The notes beneath the pieces were generated by a model. That model was given only the letters and a program-made list of their open reading frames with translations. It ran no database searches and had not been told where the DNA came from. 62,876 nucleotides of DNA from Bacteroidales bacterium (GTDB lineage Bacteria; Bacteroidota; Bacteroidia; Bacteroidales; WCHB1-69), in NCBI GenBank assembly GCA_017651425.1, contig JAGCCZ010000003.1, forward strand, positions 1-62,876. The letters run 5' to 3'. The position numbers were made by a program, and so were the translations under genes. Shown one piece after another: positions 44,955-52,706 of the stretch (its first letter is position 1; each line of letters starts with the position of its first letter).

Positions 44955-46772
44955 ATGCAAGAAATTAGGAATATAGCAATCATTGCCCACGTCGATCATG
45001 GTAAAACCACCCTCGTGGACAGAATATTGTACCAAGCGCACCTCTTCCGCGACAACCAGCAGGTGCAAGATTTGGTGCTCGACAACAACGACCTTGAAAG
45101 AGAGAGAGGCATTACCATTCTCTCCAAGAATGTCTCCGTTCGTTACAAAGGCGTAAAGATTAATGTGATTGATACGCCGGGACATAGCGACTTTGGCGGC
45201 GAGGTGGAGCGTGTGCTCAATATGGCCGATGGCGTCCTCTTAGTGGTGGATGCCTTTGAAGGCCCTATGCCGCAGACCCGTTTTGTCACCCAAAAGGCCA
45301 TCGAACTTGGCCTCAAGCCCATTGTGGTCATCAACAAGGTCGATAAGCCCAACTGCCAGCCCGACTTGGCACAGGAGGCTGTCTTCGAGCTGATGTTCAA
45401 CCTTGGGGCTTCCGACGAGCAACTCGATTTTCCCACTGTCTATGGTTCCGCCAAGCAAGGCTGGATGGGTCCTGACTGGAACACGCCCACCAACGACATC
45501 TCCTACCTGCTCGACACTATCGTGAAACACATCCCCGCTCCTCATCCGGAAGAGGGTAATTTGCAGATGATGATTTCCTCTCTCGACTTCTCCTCATACG
45601 TGGGTCGTATCGCTGTGGGACGCGTCAAGCGCGGTTCCATTTCGTGGGGCCAGAACGTCTCCCTTGTCAAACGCGACGGCACCGTGCAGCGCTCCAAGGT
45701 CAAGGAACTCTATGTGTTCGAAGGTTTGGGCAAAGAGAAAATCAAGACCCCTGTGGAAGCTGGCGAGATTTGTGCCGTGTTGGGTCTCGACGACTTCGAG
45801 ATCGGCGACACTGTGGCTGACTTCGAGAATCCCGAACAGCTGCCGCCCATCAAGGTTGATGAGCCGACCATGAGCATGTTGTTCACCATCAACAATTCCC
45901 CATTTTTCGGCAAGGAGGGCAAGTATGTGACTTCAAGGCATCTGCGCGACCGTCTTTTTGCGGAGCTGGAGAAAAACCTTGCCATGCGCATTGAGGAGAC
46001 CGACTCCCCCGACCGTCTTAACGTCTATGGTCGCGGCATTTTGCACCTCTCCATCCTCATTGAGACGATGCGCCGCGAGGGCTATGAGCTGCAAGTGGGC
46101 CAGCCGCAGGTCATCATCAAGGAGATTGACGGCCAGAAGTGCGAACCTATTGAACAATTGTTGGTGCTGGTGCCGGAGGAGATGTCATCCCGCGTCATCG
46201 ACTACGTGTCGCGCCGCAAGGGCGAACTGATGTCGATGGACACGCTCAACGACCGGGTACACTTGAACTTCAACATCCCGTCGCGCGGTCTTATCGGGCT
46301 GACCAACCAGCTGTTGACGGCCACTGAGGGCGAGGCTATCATCTCCCACCGCTTCACGGGTTTCGAGCCGTGGAAGGGCGACATTCCCGGTCGCCATGCC
46401 GGTTCCCTCATCGCCATGGAGACGGGCCAGGCGTACGCCTATTCCCTCAACAAGCTGCAGGACCGTGGCCGCTTTTTCATCGAGCCCGGCGATCCCGTCT
46501 ATGCAGGTCAGGTTATCGGCGAGCATATCCGCCAGGGCGATTTGGTCATCAACGTCTGCAAGTCGAAGAAACTCTCCAACATGCGCGCTGCCGGTTCCGA
46601 CGAAAAGTTAGTGCTGGCTCCGGCCATCAAGTATTCCTTGGAGCAGTACATGGAATTCATCGCCAAGGACGAATATCTGGAGGTAACCCCGCTGTCGCTG
46701 CGCGTGCGCAAGATTCTGTTGGACGAACTTGAACGCAAGCGTGCCGCACAACGCGCATCAGATACGCAATAA
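44955..46772 (+). CDS. typA: Ribosome-associated GTPase TypA/BipA
   Basis: This 605-residue translational GTPase is related to EF-G and is involved in ribosome assembly and stress adaptation. G motifs: [12 protein letters not shown] (G1), RGITILSKN (G2), [12 protein letters not shown] (G3), VINKVDKP (G4). The domain V and C-terminal domain follow ([31 protein letters not shown]; then the unique C-terminal domain). The length is normal. It heads a plus-strand group with a methyltransferase, folB and aroB. Confidence 0.97.
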   Translation: MQEIRNIAIIAHVDHGKTTLVDRILYQAHLFRDNQQVQDLVLDNNDLERERGITILSKNVSVRYKGVKINVIDTPGHSDFGGEVERVLNMADGVLLVVDAFEGPMPQTRFVTQKAIELGLKPIVVINKVDKPNCQPDLAQEAVFELMFNLGASDEQLDFPTVYGSAKQGWMGPDWNTPTNDISYLLDTIVKHIPAPHPEEGNLQMMISSLDFSSYVGRIAVGRVKRGSISWGQNVSLVKRDGTVQRSKVKELYVFEGLGKEKIKTPVEAGEICAVLGLDDFEIGDTVADFENPEQLPPIKVDEPTMSMLFTINNSPFFGKEGKYVTSRHLRDRLFAELEKNLAMRIEETDSPDRLNVYGRGILHLSILIETMRREGYELQVGQPQVIIKEIDGQKCEPIEQLLVLVPEEMSSRVIDYVSRRKGELMSMDTLNDRVHLNFNIPSRGLIGLTNQLLTATEGEAIISHRFTGFEPWKGDIPGRHAGSLIAMETGQAYAYSLNKLQDRGRFFIEPGDPVYAGQVIGEHIRQGDLVINVCKSKKLSNMRAAGSDEKLVLAPAIKYSLEQYMEFIAKDEYLEVTPLSLRVRKILLDELERKRAAQRASDTQ

Positions 46773-46780
46773 AGCGATTT

Positions 46781-47596
46781 ATGCAAAAAGAGGAGTTCTA
46801 TCAGCATTTGTGTGAGGAATTGCGACAAAACAGGTCGCTATACCCTTATTATAAGCTGGTGGACGGGAGTGTGTCCCAGCAGCAATATCGCAAGGCTTAT
46901 TTTTTGCAAAGATTGGAATATTTTGATAATCACATAGATATATCCAATAATCCTGTTGTTTGGGATTGTGGATGCGGCTACGGATCCACCGGTCTCTATT
47001 TTGCCATGAACGGAGTGTCTTCGTATGGCACCACTATCGAGTTCTATGCCGACGAAATCGAGAAACGCAAGCAATTTTGGAAACAATTTGGTGATTCGAG
47101 TCTCTTTACCTACGAATATGCCAATGTTTTTGACCAAAATATTCCCGAGGAGAAATACGACTACATCATTTTGCAGGACACCCTGCACCATATCGAGCCT
47201 TTGGACGAAGGGCTGCGCATTTTTTACAAAGCCCTAAAAAAAGGTGGGAAATTGGTGTTGATTGAAGAAAATGGCGGTTGTTTGGTCAAGCGTGCGATGC
47301 TTTTTCTGCGGCGTGGCAACAAACGAGTGATTTCTGTCTATGACGACGTATTGAAGAAAAACGTGTTGATGGGCAATGAAAATGTCCGTACCGAGGCACA
47401 GTGGCGGGAGGCGTTTGCCCGCATCGGTTTTGTGTTGGAAGAGGATTCCGTCCAATACATCCGCAGATGCTATCCGTGGCGTTTCAATGCGCATAACATG
47501 TTGCAGATTATTGATTTAGAACAATACAAGAGTAAAAACAAGAAACTGTGTCACTATGCCTTTTTCGGGTTGAACATGGTTTTCACCAAACAATGA
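46781..47596 (+). CDS. Class I SAM-dependent methyltransferase
   Basis: This 271-residue protein has the SAM-binding motif I VWDCGCGYGSTGLYFAM and motif II/III segments (YDYIILQDTLHHIEPLDEGL, KALKKGGKLVLIEENGG). It belongs to the Methyltransf_11/25 type. The substrate is unknown; the residues after the core (MLFLRRGNKRV) include a basic, membrane-associated-looking helix, so a lipid or small-molecule target is possible. It lies 8 bp after typA and 4 bp before folB. Confidence 0.85.
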   Translation: MQKEEFYQHLCEELRQNRSLYPYYKLVDGSVSQQQYRKAYFLQRLEYFDNHIDISNNPVVWDCGCGYGSTGLYFAMNGVSSYGTTIEFYADEIEKRKQFWKQFGDSSLFTYEYANVFDQNIPEEKYDYIILQDTLHHIEPLDEGLRIFYKALKKGGKLVLIEENGGCLVKRAMLFLRRGNKRVISVYDDVLKKNVLMGNENVRTEAQWREAFARIGFVLEEDSVQYIRRCYPWRFNAHNMLQIIDLEQYKSKNKKLCHYAFFGLNMVFTKQ

Positions 47597-47600
47597 TTTA

Positions 47601-47954
47601 ATGAACACGACCATCCATCTTGCCGACATGCAGTTTTACAGCCACCATGGCTGTTTCGATGAGGAGCGCGTCATCGGGACGCGATTTGCTGTTGACCTGT
47701 GGCTTACTTACGACGCATCGCGCGCTGCCGCCACCGACGACGTGAACGATTCGGTGAACTATGCGCTGGTCTATCAGACAGTGCAGCGGATGATGGCTGT
47801 TCCATCGCACCTGTTGGAACATGTGGTGCGCCGCATAATCGAGGCCGTGAAGAGCGACTTTCCCGCCGTCATCAGTGTGAAGGCCAAGGTTTGCAAGCTC
47901 AATCCCCCGTTGGGCGGCCAGATGAGCCATGTATCGGTGGAGATGGAGGGATAG
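47601..47954 (+). CDS. folB: Dihydroneopterin aldolase
   Basis: FolB cleaves 7,8-dihydroneopterin to 6-hydroxymethyl-dihydropterin in folate synthesis. The 117-residue protein starts with the family pattern IHLADMQFYSHHGCFDEERVIGTRFAVDLWL (with catalytic Glu and Tyr equivalents) and has the SDSVNYALVYQTVQ-like block (DSVNYALVYQTVQ). It lies 3 bp before aroB. Confidence 0.92.
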   Translation: MNTTIHLADMQFYSHHGCFDEERVIGTRFAVDLWLTYDASRAAATDDVNDSVNYALVYQTVQRMMAVPSHLLEHVVRRIIEAVKSDFPAVISVKAKVCKLNPPLGGQMSHVSVEMEG

Positions 47955-47957
47955 GCC

Positions 47958-48971
47958 ATGAGCGTGCTTGTTTCCGAATTGCAACAGCAACTGCGAGAGC
48001 GCTCGGTGCGCAAGTTGGTCGTCATTGCAGATGCGACGGTGTCAGCGCTTTATCCGCACTATTGGGATGCGCTGTCTCCAGAATTTTCCACGATGCTCAT
48101 AGAGGTGCCTGCGGGCGAGGCTTCCAAGTCAATCGCGCAGGCAGAGCGACTGTGGCGGCAACTGTTGGACGCGCAATGTGATCGGCAAGTCTTCATCCTC
48201 AACTTCGGCGGCGGCATGATTTGCGACCTCGGCGGTTTTGTAGCGGCCACCTACAAGCGCGGCGTGCGCTTCGTCAACTGTCCTACCACCTTGTTGGCCA
48301 TGATTGACGCGGCTGTCGGGGGCAAGAACGGCATCAACATGCAGCATGTCAAAAACTGTATCGGCGCATTCAGCCAGCCCGAGTTCGAAATGCCCTGCGA
48401 TTTGTCGTTCTTGCTGACATTGCCGGAGGAAGAGCTGCTCAACGGCTTTGGCGAAATGATCAAATATGCCATCATGGATGCGCCATCCTTTTTCAGCGAG
48501 TTGGAGGTGATAGGGCATCTGACCCCGAAGGATATCCAACCCGGATGGATCGACAAATGTATTTCCATCAAGCATGAATTTGTAAAAAGGGATCCGTACG
48601 ACCGGCACGACCGACATGTTCTCAACTTGGGGCACACTTGCGGACATGCTCTTGAAAGTCTGTTTGCCGAGGAGGGCAGGCCTGTCGCGCATGGCGAGGC
48701 TGTGGCGCTGGGTCTGTTCTACGAGAGTCGGTTGATGGCACAGATTGGGAATTGTCCGAAGGAAGTCGCCGAACGTGTCGAGCGCTTGGTGCGGCGCCAT
48801 TACTGCGTTCCCACGTTCACCGAGGATGAGGTTCGGCGGTTGGTTGACTTTATGCAACAAGACAAGAAGAACGAGCGGGGCCGCATCAATTTCGTCAAAT
48901 TGTGCGGTATCGGGCAGGTTTCTCCCGATTGCAGTGTGGAACCGGATTTGTGCAACGGTATTTTCCGATGA
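47958..48971 (+). CDS. aroB: 3-dehydroquinate synthase
   Basis: AroB converts DAHP to 3-dehydroquinate, the second step of the shikimate pathway, using NAD and a metal. The 337-residue protein has the NAD motif GGGMICDLGGFVAATYKRGV, the PTTLLAMIDAAVGGKNGIN signature, the ELLNGFGEMIKYAIM helix, and metal-ligand histidines in NLGHTCGHALE and AHGEAVALG. It is slightly shorter than the usual 350-370 residues but keeps the core. It converges with amn. Confidence 0.94.
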   Translation: MSVLVSELQQQLRERSVRKLVVIADATVSALYPHYWDALSPEFSTMLIEVPAGEASKSIAQAERLWRQLLDAQCDRQVFILNFGGGMICDLGGFVAATYKRGVRFVNCPTTLLAMIDAAVGGKNGINMQHVKNCIGAFSQPEFEMPCDLSFLLTLPEEELLNGFGEMIKYAIMDAPSFFSELEVIGHLTPKDIQPGWIDKCISIKHEFVKRDPYDRHDRHVLNLGHTCGHALESLFAEEGRPVAHGEAVALGLFYESRLMAQIGNCPKEVAERVERLVRRHYCVPTFTEDEVRRLVDFMQQDKKNERGRINFVKLCGIGQVSPDCSVEPDLCNGIFR

Positions 48972-49021
48972 TGCGATTCAGATAACCGTGAATATCCATC
49001 ATGTTGGTTGTCTGACGGGTC

Positions 49022-49807
49022 TTATTCGTAATAGTCGAATTTCAGGTGTTTCACCGTAATTCCCTTGTTGATGAGTTGTTTCAGGGAGTCGATGCCGATT
49101 TGTAGATGGCGCAGGCTATAGTTGGCGCTCACCATTTTGTCGGACTTTTCCGTTTTGATGCCGTCGGGCAGCATCGGTTGGTCGGAGATGAGCAGCAGGG
49201 CCCCCGTGGGGATGCGGTTGAAGAAGCCGACGGAGAAGAGGGTGGCCGTTTCCATGTCAACAGCTGTGGCGCGGATGCGGCGGAGGTAGTCCTTGAACTC
49301 CTCGTCGTGCTCCCAAACGCGGCGGTTGGTGGTATAGACCGTGCCCGTCCAGTAGTCCAGGCCGTAGTCGCGGATGGTGGTGGAGATGGCCTTTTCCATG
49401 TTGAAGGCCGGCAGTGCGGGCACCTCCTCAGGGAAGTAGTCGCGCGAGGTTCCCTCGCCCCGGATGCCGGCGATGGGCAACAGAAGCTCGCCTAAGCCGA
49501 TGTAGGATTTCAAGCTGCCGCACTTGCCGAGGAATAACACGGCCTTGGGTTTCACCGCCGTGAGCAAGTCCATGATGGTGGCGGCATTGGCACTGCCCAT
49601 CGTGAAGTTGATGATGGTGATTTCGTCTTTCGTGGCCGAACGCATCGGCTTGCCCTCGCCGTGGACCTCCACGTCCATCAGCTCCGCAAAATTATGTACA
49701 TAATCTTCAAAATTGGTCAGCAGGATGTAGCGTCCGAACTCGTCTAACTGCATGCCCGTGTAGCGGGGTAGCCAATTTTGCACGATTTCCTCTTTGGTTT
49801 TCAACAT
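49022..49807 (-). CDS. amn: AMP nucleosidase
   Basis: Amn hydrolyses AMP to adenine and ribose 5-phosphate. The 261-residue protein is of the short Bacteroidota type, with the nucleoside phosphorylase fold: TIINFTMGSANAATIMDLL, VLFLGKCGSLK, the GEGTSRDYFPEEVPA segment, and ATAVDMETATLFSVGF (with the catalytic Glu/Asp region VDMETA). The ATG at 49807 starts MLKTKEEIVQNW; an earlier ATG (49831) would fall on the -7 box. Confidence 0.9.
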   Translation of the reverse strand: MLKTKEEIVQNWLPRYTGMQLDEFGRYILLTNFEDYVHNFAELMDVEVHGEGKPMRSATKDEITIINFTMGSANAATIMDLLTAVKPKAVLFLGKCGSLKSYIGLGELLLPIAGIRGEGTSRDYFPEEVPALPAFNMEKAISTTIRDYGLDYWTGTVYTTNRRVWEHDEEFKDYLRRIRATAVDMETATLFSVGFFNRIPTGALLLISDQPMLPDGIKTEKSDKMVSANYSLRHLQIGIDSLKQLINKGITVKHLKFDYYE

Positions 49808-49828
49808 AGCATTGGATTTAAAAGTGTG

Positions 49829-49836
49829 CAAAAATA
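49829..49836 (-). promoter_or_regulatory. -7 promoter box for amn
   Basis: TATTTTTG on the minus strand, 22 bp upstream of the start codon. A TTTG candidate -33 is at 49859-49862 (22 bp apart). Confidence 0.6.
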
Positions 49837-50151
49837 CAAAAAATCACTATCCTTTTCCCAAAACGTGCGTTTGTCAATTTTATTGGTGGTTATATACCTG
49901 ATGGCACCAGACTTGCATGAGCAGGTCTCTAAGCAACGCATTTTTCTAACGCCTCCCTTTCGCGGCGAGCAGGTTTCTTGCATCTTGGATGCCGACTCCT
50001 GCGCCGCGAGAGGGTATCGGTGCCGTCATCCATCCCCACACGGCGCTCCTTCGTCGCTTATGTGGGGTTATTGAGAGGGTGTCCCTCCGGGACAAGGAGG
50101 AAAGATAATATATTTCCTTGAGCAGCCCCGGCAGGGGCAAGAGCTTGGTAG

Positions 50152-50192
50152 CCAGGGGTTAAAGCGTGAGGAACGAGCGCTGCAACCCCTGG
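50152..50192. repeat. Inverted repeat flanking structured element copy B
   Basis: CCAGGGGTT (50152-50160) and AACCCCTGG (50184-50192), 9-bp perfect stem with a 23-nt loop. It occupies the same position as the CCCCAGACT hairpin next to copy A. Confidence 0.75.
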
Positions 50193-50199
50193 GAGGGGT

Positions 50200-50534
50200 G
50201 TGTGCGCGGGATAATCGCGGCGCGGGAGAGGTTTGAGACGAGGTTGTGCGTTGCTCGCCGCGAAACGGATGTGGGGTTCGACGAGCCTGCGTGAGGGATT
50301 GAAGCGGAAATGATTTTGGCGGGAATGCGTTCCCTGGCGAGACGGAGGTTCCGCTTGACGCTTCGCGTCTCTCGGAATGGTGGTGGTGTCTAAGCCAAAA
50401 TCATTGCAGCGGAAAGCCCGACGGCGCGGCGGCATTGGATTGCGTATGCGGGTGTGACGTAAATTCCGCCGCCGCGCCGGCACGCCCAAATCAAAAAAAA
50501 GATGCAAAAGCCTTGATTTGTGCCATCAGGTATA
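50200..50534. repeat. Large structured dispersed element, copy B
   Basis: About 335 bp, related to 27345-27680. The three arm pairs are kept: TCGCGGCG/CGCCGCGA (50215-50222, 50256-50263), AATGATTTTGGC/GCCAAAATCATT (50309-50320, 50394-50405), and an 11-bp perfect CGGCGCGGCGG/CCGCCGCGCCG (50422-50432, 50469-50479). The nested TTCCG/CGGAA stem (50349-50353, 50373-50377) is retained though shortened by one base pair. The tail is the same A-tract followed by a GCAAAAGCC segment. Confidence 0.7.
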
Positions 50535-50545
50535 TAATTCCCATT

Positions 50546-51700
50546 TTATAATATGTAGTCGTTTATTTCTTCCAAAAAATGAATCACTTTGTCCGGATTC
50601 TTTTCATCAGTGGGCAAATTGAGCATCTGCGATGCTTTTTCTACGGCTATGGGATATTTGTCGCCTTGCAGATCCCATTGCTCCCAGTGCTCGCAGACAG
50701 GATGGATGGGACTGCAGAACCATTCGCCGAGCGGTATGTGCTGTTTCTCGGCCATTTCCAACACTTTTTCCCGTTGGAACACCAACAGGGGAAATTTCAA
50801 AAAAGAGTGGTCGTCAAAAAGTGCGGGGCTGACAAAGGTTTTGCCGTGTTGCCGGAGGTAGTCGTTGTAAATGCGGGCATTGTTTTTCCGAAGAGCCATG
50901 GCATCGCCAAGATGCTGCAGGTTTTGCAGCCCTTTTTTCATTTGTGTGGCCGACAGGGCTTTGAAATAATGGTCGGGCATGAGGGTGGAGATCAGTTCGG
51001 CACCGCCGGAAGAACCTTGGACGAGGTTGTGCCGGCTCAGCCACCGGTAAAGGCGTATCATCCACCAGTAACGTTTTTCGGTGAGTATTTTTTCACGCAC
51101 GAAATAGAGCATGGATAAAGAGAGGGCGTCTTTTCGGGTGGCCGGTTCCATCTGGCTGTTGACGGCTGCAATTTTCGATGCCAGTTCCGGATTCTGCACC
51201 CAGGCGAATCCACCTACACCAGTGCTGAAAGGCTTGTTCCATTGGGTGGAATAAAAGGCTGCATCGCAGTAGCTGCCGTTCGGTTTGCCATGGTAGCTGC
51301 CACCAAACCCGTGGGTGCAGTCCTCTATGGTGTAGATCCGCCGGCTGTATGCCAAAGCTTGTATCTGTTCCACGTTGGATGACAAACCGAACGTGTTTTG
51401 GCAAATTATCACCTTGGTCCGCTCCGTGATGGCTTGTTGCAGACACTGCAGGTCGGCATTGTAAGTGACGGGATCGATGTCAACATAAATGGGGGTCGCC
51501 CCCAAATATTTGATGGCGTTGGGTACCACCACGCAGGTGAAGGCAGGTATGACAACTTCATCGCCCTGATGCACATCCATGGCTTTCAGGATGGCATAGA
51601 GCGCGACTCTGCCCTTGTAATACAGGAAAATGTGATCGGGCGACGTGTGCAAATAGGCCGCGATGGATGTTTTATACTGAAGCTCTATGTCACGTTTCAT
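50546..51700 (-). CDS. DegT/DnrJ/EryC1/StrS-family PLP-dependent aminotransferase
   Basis: This 384-residue fold-type I enzyme belongs to the family that aminates or dehydrates nucleotide-sugar keto groups for surface glycans. Visible parts: DEVVIPAFTCVVVPNAIKYLGATPIYVDID (substrate/PLP pocket), IEDCTHGFGGSYHGKPNGSYCDAAFYS (PLP Asp) and the PLP lysine in TQWNKPFSTGVGGF. It is the last gene of the minus-strand polysaccharide cluster; its ATG at 51700 overlaps the stop of the upstream glycosyltransferase by 4 bp. Its exact sugar substrate is unknown. Confidence 0.88.
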   Translation of the reverse strand: MKRDIELQYKTSIAAYLHTSPDHIFLYYKGRVALYAILKAMDVHQGDEVVIPAFTCVVVPNAIKYLGATPIYVDIDPVTYNADLQCLQQAITERTKVIICQNTFGLSSNVEQIQALAYSRRIYTIEDCTHGFGGSYHGKPNGSYCDAAFYSTQWNKPFSTGVGGFAWVQNPELASKIAAVNSQMEPATRKDALSLSMLYFVREKILTEKRYWWMIRLYRWLSRHNLVQGSSGGAELISTLMPDHYFKALSATQMKKGLQNLQHLGDAMALRKNNARIYNDYLRQHGKTFVSPALFDDHSFLKFPLLVFQREKVLEMAEKQHIPLGEWFCSPIHPVCEHWEQWDLQGDKYPIAVEKASQMLNLPTDEKNPDKVIHFLEEINDYIL

Positions 51701-52686
51701 TTTTTCACGGATTTGAATATTCCGACAAGAGAGCCCGCCGCATACGAGAAATGGAGCACGATGAAGGCTAAGCACAAATAACCGAAATGCCTGCGTTTAC
51801 GGAGGGAGATGTTCGTGCAGGTGATTAGTAGGAATATCAGGTATAATGTCAGGGATAAGGCCGAAATCAGGATGAACGGCCAATATGCGATGGAACAAAT
51901 GGCAGGGATGATGAGGGACAGCAAGAACAAAAGAGGCACGAAGTGTCTTATGGACAATGAGGAGAAATGTTTTGTGATTTTCACCGTGAGCAGGTTCCAA
52001 AGCCCGTTGAGATAATTGTTCCGGGCTATGCTTGCAAATGTTTCCCGAGCATAATAAGTACACAGCACTTGGGGAAGCAGGTATATTTTCCCGCCACCTG
52101 CATGTATGCGTTTGTTGAGTTCGATGTCCTGATTGCGCTCCAAAAGGGTGTTGTACAGGCCAAAGCGGGTAAAGACGTCCCGGCGAAAACACCCGAAAGG
52201 CACGGTGTCGGCCTCCATGATGTCGTCATTGCCGGTGTCAATGCGGAAAGCGGAATTTCCCACCCCGAATTTGTGACAGAGAACCTCTTTTATGGCATCG
52301 GTTTTGGGCGTATGGTGCAGCACGTCGGTACGCCACCGGACACCCACGTTGTCGGCCTGAAGGGACTGCAACGCGGAGGTCAAGGTTGTGAAATAGTTGC
52401 TTTGATAGTCGGCATGGGCATCCAAACGCATGATGATGTCGCCCTTGGCCATGCCGATTCCGATGTTCATGCCGTAAGGTACAATACGGTGCGGATTGTC
52501 TATCAGATGAATATAGGGATATTGTTGGGCGTAGTCGCTTATAATACGCCGGGTGGCATCGCTGCTGAGCCCATCAATGAAAAAGACCTCCAAATCCTCT
52601 TTGTCATAGTCCTGATTAATAATGGAATGCAGGCAGTGCTCTATGTATTTTTCTTCATTATATACGGGTATGATTACGGAAAGCAT
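51697..52686 (-). CDS. Family 2 glycosyltransferase with C-terminal membrane segments
   Basis: This 329-residue GT-A protein starts MLSVIIPVYNEEKYIEHCLHSI and has the GT2 motifs FIDGLSSDATRRIISDY, GIGMAKGDIIMRLDAHADY (DXD-type Asp-Ala-His-Ala-Asp) and ERNQDIELNKRIHAGGGKI. Three hydrophobic segments follow (about 250-320), as in membrane-bound GT2 enzymes that use undecaprenyl-linked acceptors. It precedes and overlaps the aminotransferase gene by 4 bp and follows the polymerase-GT4 fusion by 20 bp. Confidence 0.9.
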   Translation of the reverse strand: MLSVIIPVYNEEKYIEHCLHSIINQDYDKEDLEVFFIDGLSSDATRRIISDYAQQYPYIHLIDNPHRIVPYGMNIGIGMAKGDIIMRLDAHADYQSNYFTTLTSALQSLQADNVGVRWRTDVLHHTPKTDAIKEVLCHKFGVGNSAFRIDTGNDDIMEADTVPFGCFRRDVFTRFGLYNTLLERNQDIELNKRIHAGGGKIYLLPQVLCTYYARETFASIARNNYLNGLWNLLTVKITKHFSSLSIRHFVPLLFLLSLIIPAICSIAYWPFILISALSLTLYLIFLLITCTNISLRKRRHFGYLCLAFIVLHFSYAAGSLVGIFKSVKK

Positions 52687-52706
52687 GGCGTATGACAGTC
52701 AAAGGG

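Larger units (their letters stand above)
49837..50545. other. Intergenic region with dispersed repeats
   Basis: No credible gene in about 700 bp. It holds a TGTCCC-TCC-GGGACA hairpin (near 50079-50093), a GAGCAGYCCCGG...AGCTTGGTAG motif related to that at 27230-27290, the CCAGGGGTT/AACCCCTGG hairpin (50152-50192) and the second copy of the structured element (50200-50534). The order of parts is the same as at 27.2-27.7 kb. Short open frames here follow the palindromes and look spurious. Confidence 0.65.
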
